From Pseudomonas sp. KBW05 (GTDB lineage Bacteria > Pseudomonadota > Gammaproteobacteria > Pseudomonadales > Pseudomonadaceae), in the NCBI RefSeq assembly GCF_003852405.1, contig NZ_QAJM01000029.1, positions 1 to 52,526 of the forward strand: a stretch of 52,526 bases of DNA, given 5' to 3'. This document shows, piece after piece, positions 1-11,204 of this stretch (positions are counted from its first letter, which is position 1; each line of letters starts with the position of its first letter). The notes beneath the pieces are model-generated. The model had not been told where the DNA came from, did not search any database, and saw only the letters and a list, made by a program, of their open reading frames with translations. Position numbers and translations under genes: made by a program.

Positions 1-92
1 TTTTGGGCGGTCGAAAAGTACGTGAAGGGCCATTGCAGTGACCTTCAATGCTAAAGTCCACGCCTCGATTTTGTTTTCCCAAGGAAGCCGTT

Positions 93-3000
93 ATGCCGGA
101 TGCGACGTCTCTCAGCGCTGGATTCATGGTGGTTCATGGCAACCGCCTGGACGAACTGCGCAGCCTGGTCGTCAGTTGGATGCGCCGCTATCCCCTGGCT
201 CCTCTGGAAAACGAAATCGCCCTGGTACAAAGCAACGGCATCGCCCAATGGCTCAAACTGGCCCTGGCCGAAGACCCGGAAGATGACGACATGGGCGGCT
301 GTGGTATCGCCGCCGCAATCGATGTGCAACTCCCCGGCAGCTTCATGTGGCAGCTCTACCGCATGGTCCTTGGCCGTGACGAAATCCCGCTCAAGTCCTT
401 GCTCGATAAAGCCCCGCTGACCTGGCGCCTGATGCGCCTGCTCCCGGAACTCATCGATCAACCTCATTTCGAGCCGCTGCAGCGCTTCCTCACTCACGAC
501 ACCGACCTGCGCAAGCGCTACCAACTTGCCGAACGCCTGGCTGACTTGTTCGACCAATACCAGGTCTACCGCGCCGATTGGCTCGAGGACTGGGCCGCAG
601 GCAGCCACCAATTGCGTAACGGACGAGGCGAGTCAAAACCCCTAGACCCGGCCAACTGCTGGCAAGCCGAGTTATGGCGTGCGCTGTTGCTGGACGTGGG
701 TGAAGAAGGCATGGCCGAAAGCCGTGCCGGCGTTCATCAGCGCTTTATCGAACGTATCAATACTCTGGAAAAAGCCCCTCCAGGCCTACCTTCCCGAGTG
801 ATCGTCTTCGGCATTTCATCGTTGCCGGCCCAAGCGCTGGAAGCCCTCGCCGGCCTCGCACGTTTCAGCCAGGTTCTGCTGTGCGTACACAACCCTTGCC
901 GTCACCACTGGTCCGACATCGTCGCCGACAAAGATCTGCTGCGTAATGAATACAAACGCCAGGCCCGCAAGACAGGCATGCCGGTCACCATCGACCCGCA
1001 AACCCTGCACCAGCACGCCCACCCGTTACTGGCCGCCTGGGGCAAACAAGGTCGTGACTACATCAGCCTGCTGGACAGTTACGACGATCCCAACAGCTAC
1101 CGCGCCGCGTTCCGCGATGGTCGCATCGACCTGTTCAGCGACAGCGAACCCACCACGCTGCTCAACCAGCTCCAGGACGACATCCTCGAACTGCGTCCGC
1201 TCAATGAAACCCGCGAGCTCTGGCCGGCTGTCGATCTGGAGCACGATACTTCCATCCGCTTCCACATCGCCCACAGCGCCCAACGCGAAGTGGAAATCCT
1301 CCACGACCAACTGCTCCACCGCTTCAGCGCCGACCCCACGTTGCGCCCCCGCGACATCATCGTCATGGTCCCTGACGTCGACAGCTATGCGCCGCACATT
1401 CGTGCAGTGTTCGGCCAACTTGAGCGCAACGACCCGCGCTTCATCCCCTTCACCCTCACCGACCAGGGCCAACGCGGCCGCGACCCCTTGCTCATCGCCG
1501 TCGAACACCTGCTGAAACTCCCCGACAGCCGCTTCCCGGTCAGTGAAATCCTCGACCTGCTCGACGTCCCGGCCCTGCGCGAACGGTTCGCCATAAAAGA
1601 GCGCGACCTGCCCACGCTGCATCGCTGGATCGAAGGCGCTGGCATCCGGTGGGGGCTCGATTCGGAACAACGCGCAGGCCTAGGTTTGCCGAGCGAGTTG
1701 GAACAAAACAGCTGGCGATTCGGCTTGCGTAGGATGTTGCTCGGTTACGCCGTAGGCACCGGCGCAGCCTGCGACGGCATCGAGCCCTATGACGAAATCG
1801 GCGGCCTCGACGCTGCCCTGATCGGCCCGTTGGTAGCGTTGCTCGATGCACTCAATGATGCGCATAAAACCCTGTCCCAGCCGGCCGCTCCCCAAACGTG
1901 GGGCGAACGCCTGCAACGCCTGATGCAACTGTTCTTCCTGCCCAGCAGTGAACACGACGACTACCTGCTCGGCCAACTCGAACAACTGCGCGAAACCTGG
2001 CTGGAAACCTGCGAGTCCGTCGGCCTACAGGACGAATTACCCCTCACCGTCGTCCGCGAAGCCTGGCTCGCCGGCCTGGACCAAGGCCGCCTGTCCCAAC
2101 GCTTCCTCGCCGGTGCTGTCAATTTTTGCACTTTGATGCCCATGCGCGCGATCCCGTTCAAGCTCGTCTGCCTGCTCGGCATGAACGACGGCGACTACCC
2201 GCGCGCCCAGCCACCGCTGGACTTCGACCTGATGGGCAGCGACTACCGCCCCGGCGACCGTTCACGCCGTGAAGACGATCGCTACTTGCTGCTCGAAGCC
2301 CTGCTTTCCGCCCGCGACCAGCTCTATATCAGCTGGGTCGGCCGCAGCATCCGCGACAATAGCGAGCGCCCGGCCTCGGTCCTGATCGGTCAATTGCGCG
2401 ATCATCTCGCCAGCGGCTGGCACCACGCCCAAAGCGAGGATCCGTTGCTCGAAGTAATGACCCAAGAGCATCCACTGCAACCCTTCAGCGCCCGCTACTT
2501 CCACGAAGGCGATCCGCTGTTCAGCTACGCCCGCGAATGGCAGTTGCTGCACGAAGCAGCCGATGCCGAACCCAAGGCAGAGGAGCTGCCAGAGCACCAA
2601 CAGGAAGAACCCCTGAGCCTCGGCCAGCTACAAGATTTCCTACGTAACCCGGTCAAACATTTCTTCAGTCAGCGCCTGAAAGTTTTCTTTGAGGCGGCCG
2701 AAGTGCCCCTTGCCGATGAAGAACCCTTCGTCCTCGATGCGCTGCAACGCTACAGCCTCAGCGATAGCCTGTTGAGCGCAGCGCTGGCCCAACCCGAACA
2801 TCTCGACCAAGCCCTCAACGCCCAGGCCCTACGCTTGCAAGGCAGCGGCCTGCTGCCGATGGTCGGTTTTGGCGAATGCCTGCGCAACGAATTGATCGAA
2901 CCCTTGCCCGACCTGCTGCAACGCTACCAACAGTTGCTGGCCCTCTGGCCGACGCCACACACCGGCGCCGAACCGGTCAGTTTTGAGCATCAAGGCATTC

Positions 3001-3545
3001 AGCTGGAAGGCTGGATCAGCGGCCTGCACCGGCGCGGTGATGGCGGTTTGCTAAGCGTGACCACCATCCCCAACAGCATCGGTTCGATCAAGACCCGCAA
3101 GTGGCATCGCCTGATCCGCCCATGGGTCAATCACGTCGTCGCGTGTGCTTGCGGCCTTTCGTTGAGCACCGGCTTGGTGGCCAGCGATGACACCTTGCTA
3201 CTGCCGCCGTTGGAAACAAGTACCGCCCGGGAAATCCTCGGCAACCTGCTGCTGGCCTGGCACGCAGGTATGAAAAAGCCGCTGCCGGTCGCGGTCAAAA
3301 CCGCCTTCGCCTGGCTCGGTCAATCAGACCCCGCGAAGGCTGAAGCCGCCGCCCAAAAAACCTACGAAGGTGACGGCGTAAACACCGACGGCGAGCGTCG
3401 CGAAACCCCGGCGCTCACCCGCCAATTCCCCGACTACGCCACGCTCATCGCCAGCGAAGAGTTCGACGGCTGGTGCGAAACCCTGTATCGCCCGCTCATC
3501 AACGCCCCATGGCGATCACTCACCAGCGAGGAGGCCAGCGCATGA
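93..3545 (+). CDS. recC: RecBCD enzyme subunit RecC
   Basis: Subunit of the RecBCD (exonuclease V) complex, which resects double-strand breaks and loads RecA; RecC holds the complex together and recognises Chi. The 1150-residue protein is of the usual length for RecC. It has the helicase-like fold without a Walker A motif expected of this subunit, and family signatures such as an early NGIAQWL stretch and a later LLGMNDGDYPR stretch. I chose the ATG at 93 because AAGGA lies seven bases upstream; an in-frame ATG at 48 has no such site. Its stop overlaps the recB start by four bases (ATGA), so the subunits are probably translationally coupled. Nothing looks broken. Confidence 0.95.
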   Translation: MPDATSLSAGFMVVHGNRLDELRSLVVSWMRRYPLAPLENEIALVQSNGIAQWLKLALAEDPEDDDMGGCGIAAAIDVQLPGSFMWQLYRMVLGRDEIPLKSLLDKAPLTWRLMRLLPELIDQPHFEPLQRFLTHDTDLRKRYQLAERLADLFDQYQVYRADWLEDWAAGSHQLRNGRGESKPLDPANCWQAELWRALLLDVGEEGMAESRAGVHQRFIERINTLEKAPPGLPSRVIVFGISSLPAQALEALAGLARFSQVLLCVHNPCRHHWSDIVADKDLLRNEYKRQARKTGMPVTIDPQTLHQHAHPLLAAWGKQGRDYISLLDSYDDPNSYRAAFRDGRIDLFSDSEPTTLLNQLQDDILELRPLNETRELWPAVDLEHDTSIRFHIAHSAQREVEILHDQLLHRFSADPTLRPRDIIVMVPDVDSYAPHIRAVFGQLERNDPRFIPFTLTDQGQRGRDPLLIAVEHLLKLPDSRFPVSEILDLLDVPALRERFAIKERDLPTLHRWIEGAGIRWGLDSEQRAGLGLPSELEQNSWRFGLRRMLLGYAVGTGAACDGIEPYDEIGGLDAALIGPLVALLDALNDAHKTLSQPAAPQTWGERLQRLMQLFFLPSSEHDDYLLGQLEQLRETWLETCESVGLQDELPLTVVREAWLAGLDQGRLSQRFLAGAVNFCTLMPMRAIPFKLVCLLGMNDGDYPRAQPPLDFDLMGSDYRPGDRSRREDDRYLLLEALLSARDQLYISWVGRSIRDNSERPASVLIGQLRDHLASGWHHAQSEDPLLEVMTQEHPLQPFSARYFHEGDPLFSYAREWQLLHEAADAEPKAEELPEHQQEEPLSLGQLQDFLRNPVKHFFSQRLKVFFEAAEVPLADEEPFVLDALQRYSLSDSLLSAALAQPEHLDQALNAQALRLQGSGLLPMVGFGECLRNELIEPLPDLLQRYQQLLALWPTPHTGAEPVSFEHQGIQLEGWISGLHRRGDGGLLSVTTIPNSIGSIKTRKWHRLIRPWVNHVVACACGLSLSTGLVASDDTLLLPPLETSTAREILGNLLLAWHAGMKKPLPVAVKTAFAWLGQSDPAKAEAAAQKTYEGDGVNTDGERRETPALTRQFPDYATLIASEEFDGWCETLYRPLINAPWRSLTSEEASA

Positions 3546-6500
3546 GCAGCAAACCCTTGGCCCTGGCCTTCCCGCTAAAAGGCAGCCAGCTGATTGAAGC
3601 CAGCGCCGGCACTGGCAAAACGTTCACCATCTCGGCCCTCTACTTGCGCCTGGTGCTGGGGAACGGTGGCGATGAGTCCGGCTTTGGCCGCGAACTGCTA
3701 CCGCCACAAATCCTCGTGGTGACGTTTACCGACGCCGCGACCAAGGAGCTGCGTGAGCGCATTCGCATCCGGCTCGCCGAAGCGGCGCGTTTCTTCCGCA
3801 GCGAAATCGACAAACTCGACCCGCTGATCACCGAACTGCGTGACCAATACCCGCCGGAGCAATGGCCCGCCTGCGCCAACCGCCTGGACATCGCCGCACA
3901 GTGGATGGACGAAGCCGCCGTCTCGACCATTCACAGTTGGTGCCAGCGCATGCTGCGCGAACACGCGTTCGACAGCGGCAGCCTGTTCACCCAGACCCTG
4001 GAAACCGACCACAGCGACTTGCTCGGTGAGGTCCTGCGCGATTACTGGCGGCTGTTCTGCTACCCGATGCACGACGACGCGCTCACCTGGGTGCGCACGA
4101 ACTGGGGTGGCCCCGCTGCGTTGATGCCACGGGTACGCGCGCTGTTTGGCAGTGAACGCCCCACCGGTGAAACCCGCGACCCTGCCGAGCTGATCAACGC
4201 CTGCCTGCAAGAGCGCCGCGAAGCCCTGAGGGAGCTCAAGGCGCCCTGGCAACAATGGGCCATCGAACTACGTGACATCTGCCTACAAGCCGTGGCCGCC
4301 AAAACCGTCGACGGTCGTAAGATGCAGGCGCGTTACTTCGAACCGTGGTTCGAAAAGATCAGCGCCTGGGCCGCGGACGAAACCCTTGAACAACTCGACA
4401 TCGGCACCGGCTTTACCCGCCTGACCCCGGATGGCATGGCCGAAGCCTGGAAGGGCGACCCGCCGCATCACCCCGGTATCGACGCGATGGCCGGCCTCAA
4501 GGCCGCCCTCGACGCCCTGCCAACCCCCGACGCCGCCGTGCTGCAACATGCCGCCGGTTGGGTCGGCAAACGTTTCGAAGAAGAGAAACGGCGCCGCGCC
4601 GAAATGGGCTTCGACGACATGCTCACCCGCCTCAACAGCGCCCTAAAGGCTGAAGGCGGCGAGCGTTTGGCGAGTGTGATTCGTGAACAGTTTCCCGTCG
4701 CGTTGATCGACGAATTCCAAGACACCGACCCGGTGCAATACAGCATCTTCGACCGCATCTACCGCATCGAAGAAAACCACCGCGACAGTGGCCTGTTCCT
4801 GATCGGCGACCCGAAGCAGGCGATCTATGCCTTCCGTGGCGCCGACATCTACACCTACCTGCGCGCACGCGAGGCCACCACGGGGCGCCATCACACCCTG
4901 GGCACCAACTTCCGCTCCAGCCATGCGATGGTCGAAGCGGTCAACCATGTGTTCCAACGTGCCGAAAACGGGCGTGGCGCGTTCCTGTTCCGCAAGCCGG
5001 ACGGTGAAAACCCGGTGCCGTTCCAGCCGGTATTGTCCCAGGGCCGCAAAGAGCAATTGCAGGTCAATGGCCAAACGCTACCGGCGATGAACCTGTGGCA
5101 CCTGCCCACCGACCAGCCGATTTCCAACGCGGTGTACCGCCAACAATTGGCCGCCGCCTGTGCCACGCAGATTGTCGAATTGCTCAACGGCGGGCAGCAG
5201 GGCACTGCCGGTTTCCTGCAAGCGGATGACAGCTTCATCGGCGTGCTGCCGTCGGACATTGCCATCCTCGTACGCGACGGCAAGGAAGCCCAGGCCGTGC
5301 GCGCCGAACTGGCCGCCCGTGGCGTGCGCAGCGTGTACCTGTCGGACAAAGACTCGGTGTTCGCCGCCCAGGAAGCCCACGACCTGTTGGCCTGGCTCAA
5401 GGCCTGCGCCGAACCGGACGTCGAACGCCCGCTGCGCGCCGCCCTGGCCTGCGTGACCCTGAACCTGTCACTGCGGGAACTGGAGCGTCTGAACCAGGAC
5501 GAACTGGCGTGGGAAACCCGCGTGATGCAGTTCCGTGGCTACCGCGCGATCTGGCGCAGCCAAGGCGTGCTGCCGATGCTGCGCCGCCTGCTCCATGACT
5601 TCAAATTGCCGCAAACCCTGATCGCCCGCAGCGATGGCGAGCGCGTGTTGACCAACTTGTTGCACCTCAGCGAGTTGCTGCAACAGGCCGCCTCGGAACT
5701 GGATGGCGAGCAAGCGCTGATCCGCCACCTGGCCGAACACCTGGCGCTGTCGGGGCAGGCCGGCGAAGAGCAGATCCTGCGCCTGGAAAGCGACGAGCAA
5801 CTGGTCAAGGTCGTGACGATCCACAAGTCCAAGGGCCTGGAATACGACCTGGTCTTCCTGCCGTTCATCTGCTCAGCCAAACCGGTGGACGGCAGCCGCT
5901 TGCCGCTGCACTACCACGATGAACAGGGCAAACCCCAAGTCAGCCTGCGCGCCACCGCCGAGCTGATCGCCCAGGCCGACGACGAGCGCCTGGCCGAAGA
6001 CCTGCGTCTGTTCTACGTCGCCCTGACCCGCGCCAAGCACGCTTGCTGGCTGGGCATCGCCGACCTCAAGCGCGGCAATAGCAGCAGTTCCGTGCTGCAC
6101 TTGTCTGCGCTGGGCTACCTGCTCGGCGCCGGCGCTTCGTTGGGCGAGTCCGCCGCCCTGGCGCGTTGGTTGCTGGACTTGCAGGAAGGCTGCCCCGCCA
6201 TGCACTACGGGCAAGTGCCCGAGGCGCAAGACATCCTCTTCCACCCGCCACGTAACGAAGCCACGCTGCTCGCACCGCTGCTGCCCAAACGCAAGGCTGC
6301 GGAGAACTGGTGGATTGCGTCCTACAGCGCCTTGCGCATTGGCGACAGCATGAGCGTGGCCACGCCTGAGGCGCCGGAAAGCCCACAAGCGCAAAAGCTG
6401 TTCGATGACGAGCGCCTCGATCCCGACGCACCCCGCGAAGTGGCGGCGTCCGGTAGCGATATTCACCGCTTCCCACGCGGCCCGAATCCGGGGACCTTTC

Positions 6501-7216
6501 TCCACGGCCTGTTGGAGTGGGCCGGCGAAGATGGCTTCAACGTCACGCCGCAGGCCATCGAACAAGCCGTCGGCGCGCGCTGCAACCGCCGCAACTGGGA
6601 AGGCTGGATCACCACCCTCAGCGGTTGGCTCGGCCAGTTGCTGCAAACGCCGCTGCCGGTGGATAACGACCAGGTCGCCCTCAGCAGCTTGCAGCAGTAC
6701 CAGATCGAAATGGAGTTCTGGTTCGCCAGCCACAAGGTCGACGTGCTCGCCCTCGACAAACTGGTATGCCAGCACACCCATAACGGCGTCTCGCGGGTTG
6801 CCGCCGAACCGGTGCTGCTCAACGGCATGTTCAAGGGCTTTATCGACCTGACGTTTGAACACGACGGTCGCTATTACGTGGCGGATTACAAATCCAACTG
6901 GCTTGGCCCCGATGATTCGGCTTACACACCGGAAGCCATGGAACAGTCGATCCTCGATCATCGGTACGACCTGCAATACGTCCTTTACCTACTGGCCCTG
7001 CATCGCCAACTCAAGGCACGCCTGCCGGATTATGACTACGACCGCCACGTCGGCGGTGCGCTGTATGTGTTCCTGCGCGGCGTTCAATCCGCCAGCCGGG
7101 GCGCGTACTTCACACGTCCGCCCCGTGAGCTGATCGAAAGCCTGGACCTGTTGTTCCAGGGCAAGCCCATCCCGCCCAAGGTTGAGCCCGCCTGGGAACA
7201 AGGAGTCCTGTTATGA
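3542..7216 (+). CDS. recB: RecBCD enzyme subunit RecB (helicase-nuclease)
   Basis: 3'-5' SF1 helicase and the only nuclease of RecBCD. The 1224-residue protein starts at the ATG overlapping the recC stop. Walker A (ASAGTGKT) is at residues 20-27, a Walker B-type LIDEFQDTD follows near residue 390, and helicase motifs continue through [12 protein letters not shown] and [10 protein letters not shown]. The C-terminal nuclease domain carries [10 protein letters not shown] and VADYKSN, matching the Asp, Asp and Lys needed for metal-dependent cleavage, then a [11 protein letters not shown] helix. All key residues are present, so an active enzyme is expected. Its stop overlaps recD by four bases. 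Confidence 0.96.
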   Translation: MSSKPLALAFPLKGSQLIEASAGTGKTFTISALYLRLVLGNGGDESGFGRELLPPQILVVTFTDAATKELRERIRIRLAEAARFFRSEIDKLDPLITELRDQYPPEQWPACANRLDIAAQWMDEAAVSTIHSWCQRMLREHAFDSGSLFTQTLETDHSDLLGEVLRDYWRLFCYPMHDDALTWVRTNWGGPAALMPRVRALFGSERPTGETRDPAELINACLQERREALRELKAPWQQWAIELRDICLQAVAAKTVDGRKMQARYFEPWFEKISAWAADETLEQLDIGTGFTRLTPDGMAEAWKGDPPHHPGIDAMAGLKAALDALPTPDAAVLQHAAGWVGKRFEEEKRRRAEMGFDDMLTRLNSALKAEGGERLASVIREQFPVALIDEFQDTDPVQYSIFDRIYRIEENHRDSGLFLIGDPKQAIYAFRGADIYTYLRAREATTGRHHTLGTNFRSSHAMVEAVNHVFQRAENGRGAFLFRKPDGENPVPFQPVLSQGRKEQLQVNGQTLPAMNLWHLPTDQPISNAVYRQQLAAACATQIVELLNGGQQGTAGFLQADDSFIGVLPSDIAILVRDGKEAQAVRAELAARGVRSVYLSDKDSVFAAQEAHDLLAWLKACAEPDVERPLRAALACVTLNLSLRELERLNQDELAWETRVMQFRGYRAIWRSQGVLPMLRRLLHDFKLPQTLIARSDGERVLTNLLHLSELLQQAASELDGEQALIRHLAEHLALSGQAGEEQILRLESDEQLVKVVTIHKSKGLEYDLVFLPFICSAKPVDGSRLPLHYHDEQGKPQVSLRATAELIAQADDERLAEDLRLFYVALTRAKHACWLGIADLKRGNSSSSVLHLSALGYLLGAGASLGESAALARWLLDLQEGCPAMHYGQVPEAQDILFHPPRNEATLLAPLLPKRKAAENWWIASYSALRIGDSMSVATPEAPESPQAQKLFDDERLDPDAPREVAASGSDIHRFPRGPNPGTFLHGLLEWAGEDGFNVTPQAIEQAVGARCNRRNWEGWITTLSGWLGQLLQTPLPVDNDQVALSSLQQYQIEMEFWFASHKVDVLALDKLVCQHTHNGVSRVAAEPVLLNGMFKGFIDLTFEHDGRYYVADYKSNWLGPDDSAYTPEAMEQSILDHRYDLQYVLYLLALHRQLKARLPDYDYDRHVGGALYVFLRGVQSASRGAYFTRPPRELIESLDLLFQGKPIPPKVEPAWEQGVLL

Positions 7217-9285
7217 GCCTGTCGCCCCTGCCGCTTGAGGCGCTGGAACCCCTCAGCCGTGCCGCTGACCTCGTGCAACTGCTTGAACGCTGGGTCGACC
7301 GCGGCTGGCTGCGCGCCCTGGACAAGGCCTTCGTCGGCTTCCTGCACGAACTCGACCCCCAGGCCGACCCGGTGGTGCTGCTGGCCGCCGCATTGACCAG
7401 TCACCAACTGGGCCACGGTCACGTGTGCCTGGACCTGTTCGAAACCCTCAAGGCGCCGGACTTCGCCCTGTCCTTGCCGCCCGAAGGCGATCTGCAAACC
7501 GGTGCAATGTTGCTACCGTCGCAACTGCTCAACGGACTCGACGGCGCCCACTGGTGCGCAGCCCTGGCCGCCAGTCGCCTGGTTGCGCTGGGCGGCGACG
7601 GCAGCGAGTCGGCACAAAGCCGTCCGCTGGTTTTGTCCGGCACGCGCCTGTACCTGCGCCGCTACTGGACCTACGAACGGCGCATCGACAGCGCCTTGCG
7701 CCGGCGTCTCGCCAGCCAGGAAACCATCGCCGCGGATTTGCCCCAGCGCCTCAATGGCCTGTTCGACCAGCCGCCGCCCGATGGCGTGATCGACTGGCAA
7801 AAACTTGCCTGCGCCCTGGCCACTCGCGGTGCGTTCAGCATCGTCACGGGTGGCCCCGGCACCGGCAAGACCACCACCGTGGTGCGCCTGCTGGCACTGT
7901 TACAGGCCCCGGCAGTGGAAGCCGGCAGCCCGCTGCGCATCCGCCTGGCCGCGCCGACCGGCAAAGCCGCCGCGCGCCTCACCGAGTCCATCAGCCAGCA
8001 AGTGCAGTCGCTGACGGTGCCCGACACCGTGCGCGAAAAAATCCCGACCCAGGTCACCACCGTTCACCGCCTTCTGGGCAGCCGCCCGGGCACGCGGCAC
8101 TTCCGTCATCACGTGGGCAACCCCTTGCCCCTGGATGTGCTGGTGGTGGACGAAGCCTCGATGATCGACCTGGAAATGATGGCTAACCTGCTGGACGCCT
8201 TGCCGCCGCACGCGCGCCTGGTTCTGCTGGGCGACAAGGACCAACTCGCCTCGGTCGAGGCCGGCGCCGTACTCGGCGACCTGTGCCGCGACGCCGAAGC
8301 GGGCTGGTACAGCGCCGAGACCCGGCAATGGCTGCAAGCGGTCAGCGGCGAAGACCTCAGCACAAGTGGCTTGCAAGAAGACCTCGATGACAGCCACCCG
8401 CTGGCCCAGCAAGTGGTGATGCTGCGCTACTCGCGGCGTTTTGGTGAAGGTAGCGGGATCGGCCAACTGGCGCGCCTGGTCAACCAGCAAAGCGCCGAGC
8501 AAGCCCGGCAACTGTTGAATGCCGGCAGTCACGCCGACCTGGCCTGCGTCAGGCTCAAGGGCGAACACGATCACGCCCTGGAACGCCTGGTGCTGGACGG
8601 GCAGGGCAGCGACGGTGCCCAGGGTTATCGCTACTACCTCGACTTGCTGCGCAGCGCGCGCCCGGCCCTCGACACCCCGCGCGAAGATGCAGCCTGGACC
8701 CACTGGGCGCAGCAACTGCTGCAAGCCTTCGACGCCTTCCAACTGCTCTGCGCCGTGCGCAAGGGCCCGTGGGGTGTGGAAGGGCTGAACCTGCGCATCA
8801 CCGCCGCCTTGCGCAAAGTGCGGCTGATCGACGGCGATGAGCAATGGTACGAAGGCCGCCCGGTGCTGATGACCCGCAACGACTACGGCCTGGGCTTGAT
8901 GAACGGCGATATCGGCATCGCCCTCAAGCTGCCGGAAAGCGACGGCGGTTCCCACGTGCTGCGGGTGGCCTTCCCACGTAACGACGGCCAGGGCGGCGTG
9001 CGCTTTGTACTGCCCAGCCGTCTGAATGATGTGGAAACCGTGTACGCCATGACTGTGCACAAATCCCAGGGCTCGGAATTTACCCACACCGCGTTGATCC
9101 TGCCGGACGCGCTGAACCCGGTGCTGACCAAAGAACTGATCTACACCGGCATCACCCGCGCCAAGCGTTGGTTCAGCCTGATCGAGCCCCGCGGCGGCGT
9201 GTTTGAAGAGGCTGTGGGGCGCAAGGTCAAACGCTTGAGCGGGTTGATGCTGGAGTTGGACCATGACGCGGAAAAATCTGACTGA
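7213..9285 (+). CDS. recD: RecBCD enzyme subunit RecD (5'-3' helicase)
   Basis: The 5'-3' motor of RecBCD, 690 residues. Walker A (GGPGTGKTTT) lies near residue 213 and Walker B (VVDEASMID) near residue 312. The C-terminal part has the SF1 motif MTVHKSQGSEF and ends with YTGITRAKRW, both typical of RecD. It is the last gene of the recC-recB-recD unit, and its ATG overlaps the recB stop. No clear terminator follows; about 90 bases separate it from yfiR. The recC-recB-recD order, without the ptrA gene found between recC and recB in enteric bacteria, fits Pseudomonas. Confidence 0.95.
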   Translation: MSLSPLPLEALEPLSRAADLVQLLERWVDRGWLRALDKAFVGFLHELDPQADPVVLLAAALTSHQLGHGHVCLDLFETLKAPDFALSLPPEGDLQTGAMLLPSQLLNGLDGAHWCAALAASRLVALGGDGSESAQSRPLVLSGTRLYLRRYWTYERRIDSALRRRLASQETIAADLPQRLNGLFDQPPPDGVIDWQKLACALATRGAFSIVTGGPGTGKTTTVVRLLALLQAPAVEAGSPLRIRLAAPTGKAAARLTESISQQVQSLTVPDTVREKIPTQVTTVHRLLGSRPGTRHFRHHVGNPLPLDVLVVDEASMIDLEMMANLLDALPPHARLVLLGDKDQLASVEAGAVLGDLCRDAEAGWYSAETRQWLQAVSGEDLSTSGLQEDLDDSHPLAQQVVMLRYSRRFGEGSGIGQLARLVNQQSAEQARQLLNAGSHADLACVRLKGEHDHALERLVLDGQGSDGAQGYRYYLDLLRSARPALDTPREDAAWTHWAQQLLQAFDAFQLLCAVRKGPWGVEGLNLRITAALRKVRLIDGDEQWYEGRPVLMTRNDYGLGLMNGDIGIALKLPESDGGSHVLRVAFPRNDGQGGVRFVLPSRLNDVETVYAMTVHKSQGSEFTHTALILPDALNPVLTKELIYTGITRAKRWFSLIEPRGGVFEEAVGRKVKRLSGLMLELDHDAEKSD

Positions 9286-9374
9286 TAGGTCATTTATGGC
9301 GCCATATCGCGGGGGTTTCCATCGCTGTGCTATCGTTGCGGCATCATCTTGAAAAGACCTGAGAGAATCGCTGC

Positions 9375-9941
9375 ATGAAGGTGGCTGGCTCGTCCACAGA
9401 GCGTAGTTTGAGCTGGAGACGCATGTTACTGGTGGCGGTTCTTGGCCTACTCGCGCCCCGCGTTTTTGCCCAGGCGCCGAGCCCGGCAGATCACCGCGCC
9501 CAGGCGGTGACCCAAGTGGTCCTTGGCATCCTCAGCTATGCCCGTTGGCCGGTGGAGCCGGCGCAGTTGCGCCTGTGCATCGTCGGGCCGACCCAGTACA
9601 CCGACGACCTGATCAAAGGCACCACCCAGGCCACCGGTCGCCCGGTGCGGGTACAGCGGTTGCTGGCTGACCATCCCGATATCGTCAATGCCTGCAACGC
9701 TGTGTATATCGGCAAGCTCAGTGGCGATGAACGCAACCAACTGTTTGCCTCGCTGATCGGGCACCCGGTGCTGAGCATCAGTGAAGGCGGCGACCAATGC
9801 ACGGTGGGCAGCCTGTTCTGCCTGCGGGTGGGGGATGAGCAAGTGTCGTTCGAGGTCAATCTCGACTCCGTGGCACGCAGCGGCGTGCGCATTCACCCCA
9901 GCGTGCTGCAACTGTCCCGTCGTCGGGCGCCCGAGCCATGA
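9375..9941 (+). CDS. yfiR: Periplasmic repressor YfiR (DUF4154)
   Basis: A 188-residue secreted protein with a signal peptide (basic start, hydrophobic residues 17-28, probable cleavage after VFA). In Pseudomonas aeruginosa YfiR sits in the periplasm and inhibits the diguanylate cyclase YfiN, linking envelope redox state to cyclic-di-GMP. Four cysteines, at 68, 107, 142 and 149, have the same spacing as the two disulfide pairs I recall for P. aeruginosa YfiR (71/110 and 145/152). The stop overlaps the yfiN start (ATGA), and yfiN-yfiB follow, which supports the call strongly. The start is the first ATG of the frame; an alternative Met at residue 17 would shorten the N-region. Confidence 0.9.
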   Translation: MKVAGSSTERSLSWRRMLLVAVLGLLAPRVFAQAPSPADHRAQAVTQVVLGILSYARWPVEPAQLRLCIVGPTQYTDDLIKGTTQATGRPVRVQRLLADHPDIVNACNAVYIGKLSGDERNQLFASLIGHPVLSISEGGDQCTVGSLFCLRVGDEQVSFEVNLDSVARSGVRIHPSVLQLSRRRAPEP

Positions 9942-11200
9942 GCGCGGTAAACGTGCGCCCGACCCTGCGCTCGGTCATCGGGCGTGGGCATATGATCCTG
10001 GCGCTGGTGGCGGTGAGCCTGGCCAGCGTGTCCCTGACCCTGCTCGGCGTGCTGGCGCTGCGGGTGTACGCCGAGCACAACCTGCACCTGATCGCGCGCT
10101 CCATCAACTACACCGTGGAAGCGGCGGTGGTGTTCAACGACAGCTCCGCCGCCACCGAAGCCCTGAGCCTGATCGCCTCCACCGAAGAAGTGGCCCGGGC
10201 CGAAGTCTTCGACGCCAACGGCAAGCTGCTGGCGCAATGGGTACGCCCGGACACCGGGATGCTCTCGCGGGTTGAACTGGAACTGGCGCATACCCTGCTC
10301 GAACAGCCCATCAGCCAGCCGATCCTCCATCAAGGGCGCACCGTGGGCAGCATCCACCTGACCGGTCACGGCGCCAGCCTGCTGCGCTTTTTGCTCAGCG
10401 GCCTGGCCGGCATCCTGATTTGCACCGCCCTCAGCGCCTGGGTCGCCCTGCACCTGGCGCAGCGCCTGCTGCGCGGCATCACCGGCCCGCTGCAAAGCCT
10501 CGCCGCCGTGGCCCACGCTGCCCGTAGCGAGCGTGATTTCGACCGGCGCGTGCCACCGGCGCGAATCGCCGAACTCGACAGCCTGGGCAGCGACTTCAAC
10601 GCCTTGCTCGGCGAAATGGAAGCCTGGCAAAGCCACCTGCAAAGCGAAAACGAAACCCTCGCGCACCAGGCCAACCACGACAGCCTCACCGGCCTGCCCA
10701 ACCGTGCCTTTTTCGAAGGTCGCTTGATCCGTGCTCTGCGCAGCGCCGCCAAACTCAACGAGCGGGTCGCCGTGTTGTTCCTCGACAGCGACCGCTTCAA
10801 GGACATCAACGACAACTTCGGCCACGCCGCCGGCGATGCCGTCCTGGTCGCCGTGGCCGAGCGTGTGCGTGCGCAGTTGCGTGAAGACGACCTGGTCGCG
10901 CGCCTGGGTGGCGATGAGTTCGCCATCCTGCTGGCGCCCCTGCACAAGCTTGAAGATGCCCAGCGCATCGCCGACAAAATCATCGCCAGCATGGACTTGC
11001 CAATCCCGGTGCCGGGCAACACCCAGGTGTTGACCTCCCTCAGTATCGGCATCGCCATCTACCCCGATCATGGCGCCACCCCTGGCACCTTGCTCAATGC
11101 CGCCGACGCAGCGATGTACCAGGCCAAGCGCCTGTCGCTCGGCGGCCAGCAAACGGCGGAGCCGGAGAGCCCCGTCGTCAATGTTCAACACAGGAGTTGA
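9938..11200 (+). CDS. yfiN: Membrane diguanylate cyclase YfiN/TpbB
   Basis: A 420-residue inner-membrane enzyme that makes cyclic-di-GMP from two GTP when YfiR lets go. Order: a transmembrane helix near residues 15-35, a periplasmic PAS-like (CHASE8-type) region, a second helix near 150-175, a HAMP linker and a GGDEF domain. The GGDEF motif itself is intact (RLGGDEF near residue 325), and an RxxD inhibitory site (REDD) sits just before it, so both catalysis and product inhibition should work. It overlaps yfiR by four bases and yfiB follows within a few bases. In P. aeruginosa this locus drives small-colony variants and biofilm; the same role here is inference. Confidence 0.92.
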   Translation: MSAVNVRPTLRSVIGRGHMILALVAVSLASVSLTLLGVLALRVYAEHNLHLIARSINYTVEAAVVFNDSSAATEALSLIASTEEVARAEVFDANGKLLAQWVRPDTGMLSRVELELAHTLLEQPISQPILHQGRTVGSIHLTGHGASLLRFLLSGLAGILICTALSAWVALHLAQRLLRGITGPLQSLAAVAHAARSERDFDRRVPPARIAELDSLGSDFNALLGEMEAWQSHLQSENETLAHQANHDSLTGLPNRAFFEGRLIRALRSAAKLNERVAVLFLDSDRFKDINDNFGHAAGDAVLVAVAERVRAQLREDDLVARLGGDEFAILLAPLHKLEDAQRIADKIIASMDLPIPVPGNTQVLTSLSIGIAIYPDHGATPGTLLNAADAAMYQAKRLSLGGQQTAEPESPVVNVQHRS

Positions 11201-11204
11201 TCCC

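Noticed and set aside
9296-9305. ATGGCGCCAT palindrome after recD
   Set aside because: Only 10 bases with no T-run, so not a convincing terminator, and no known regulator fits.
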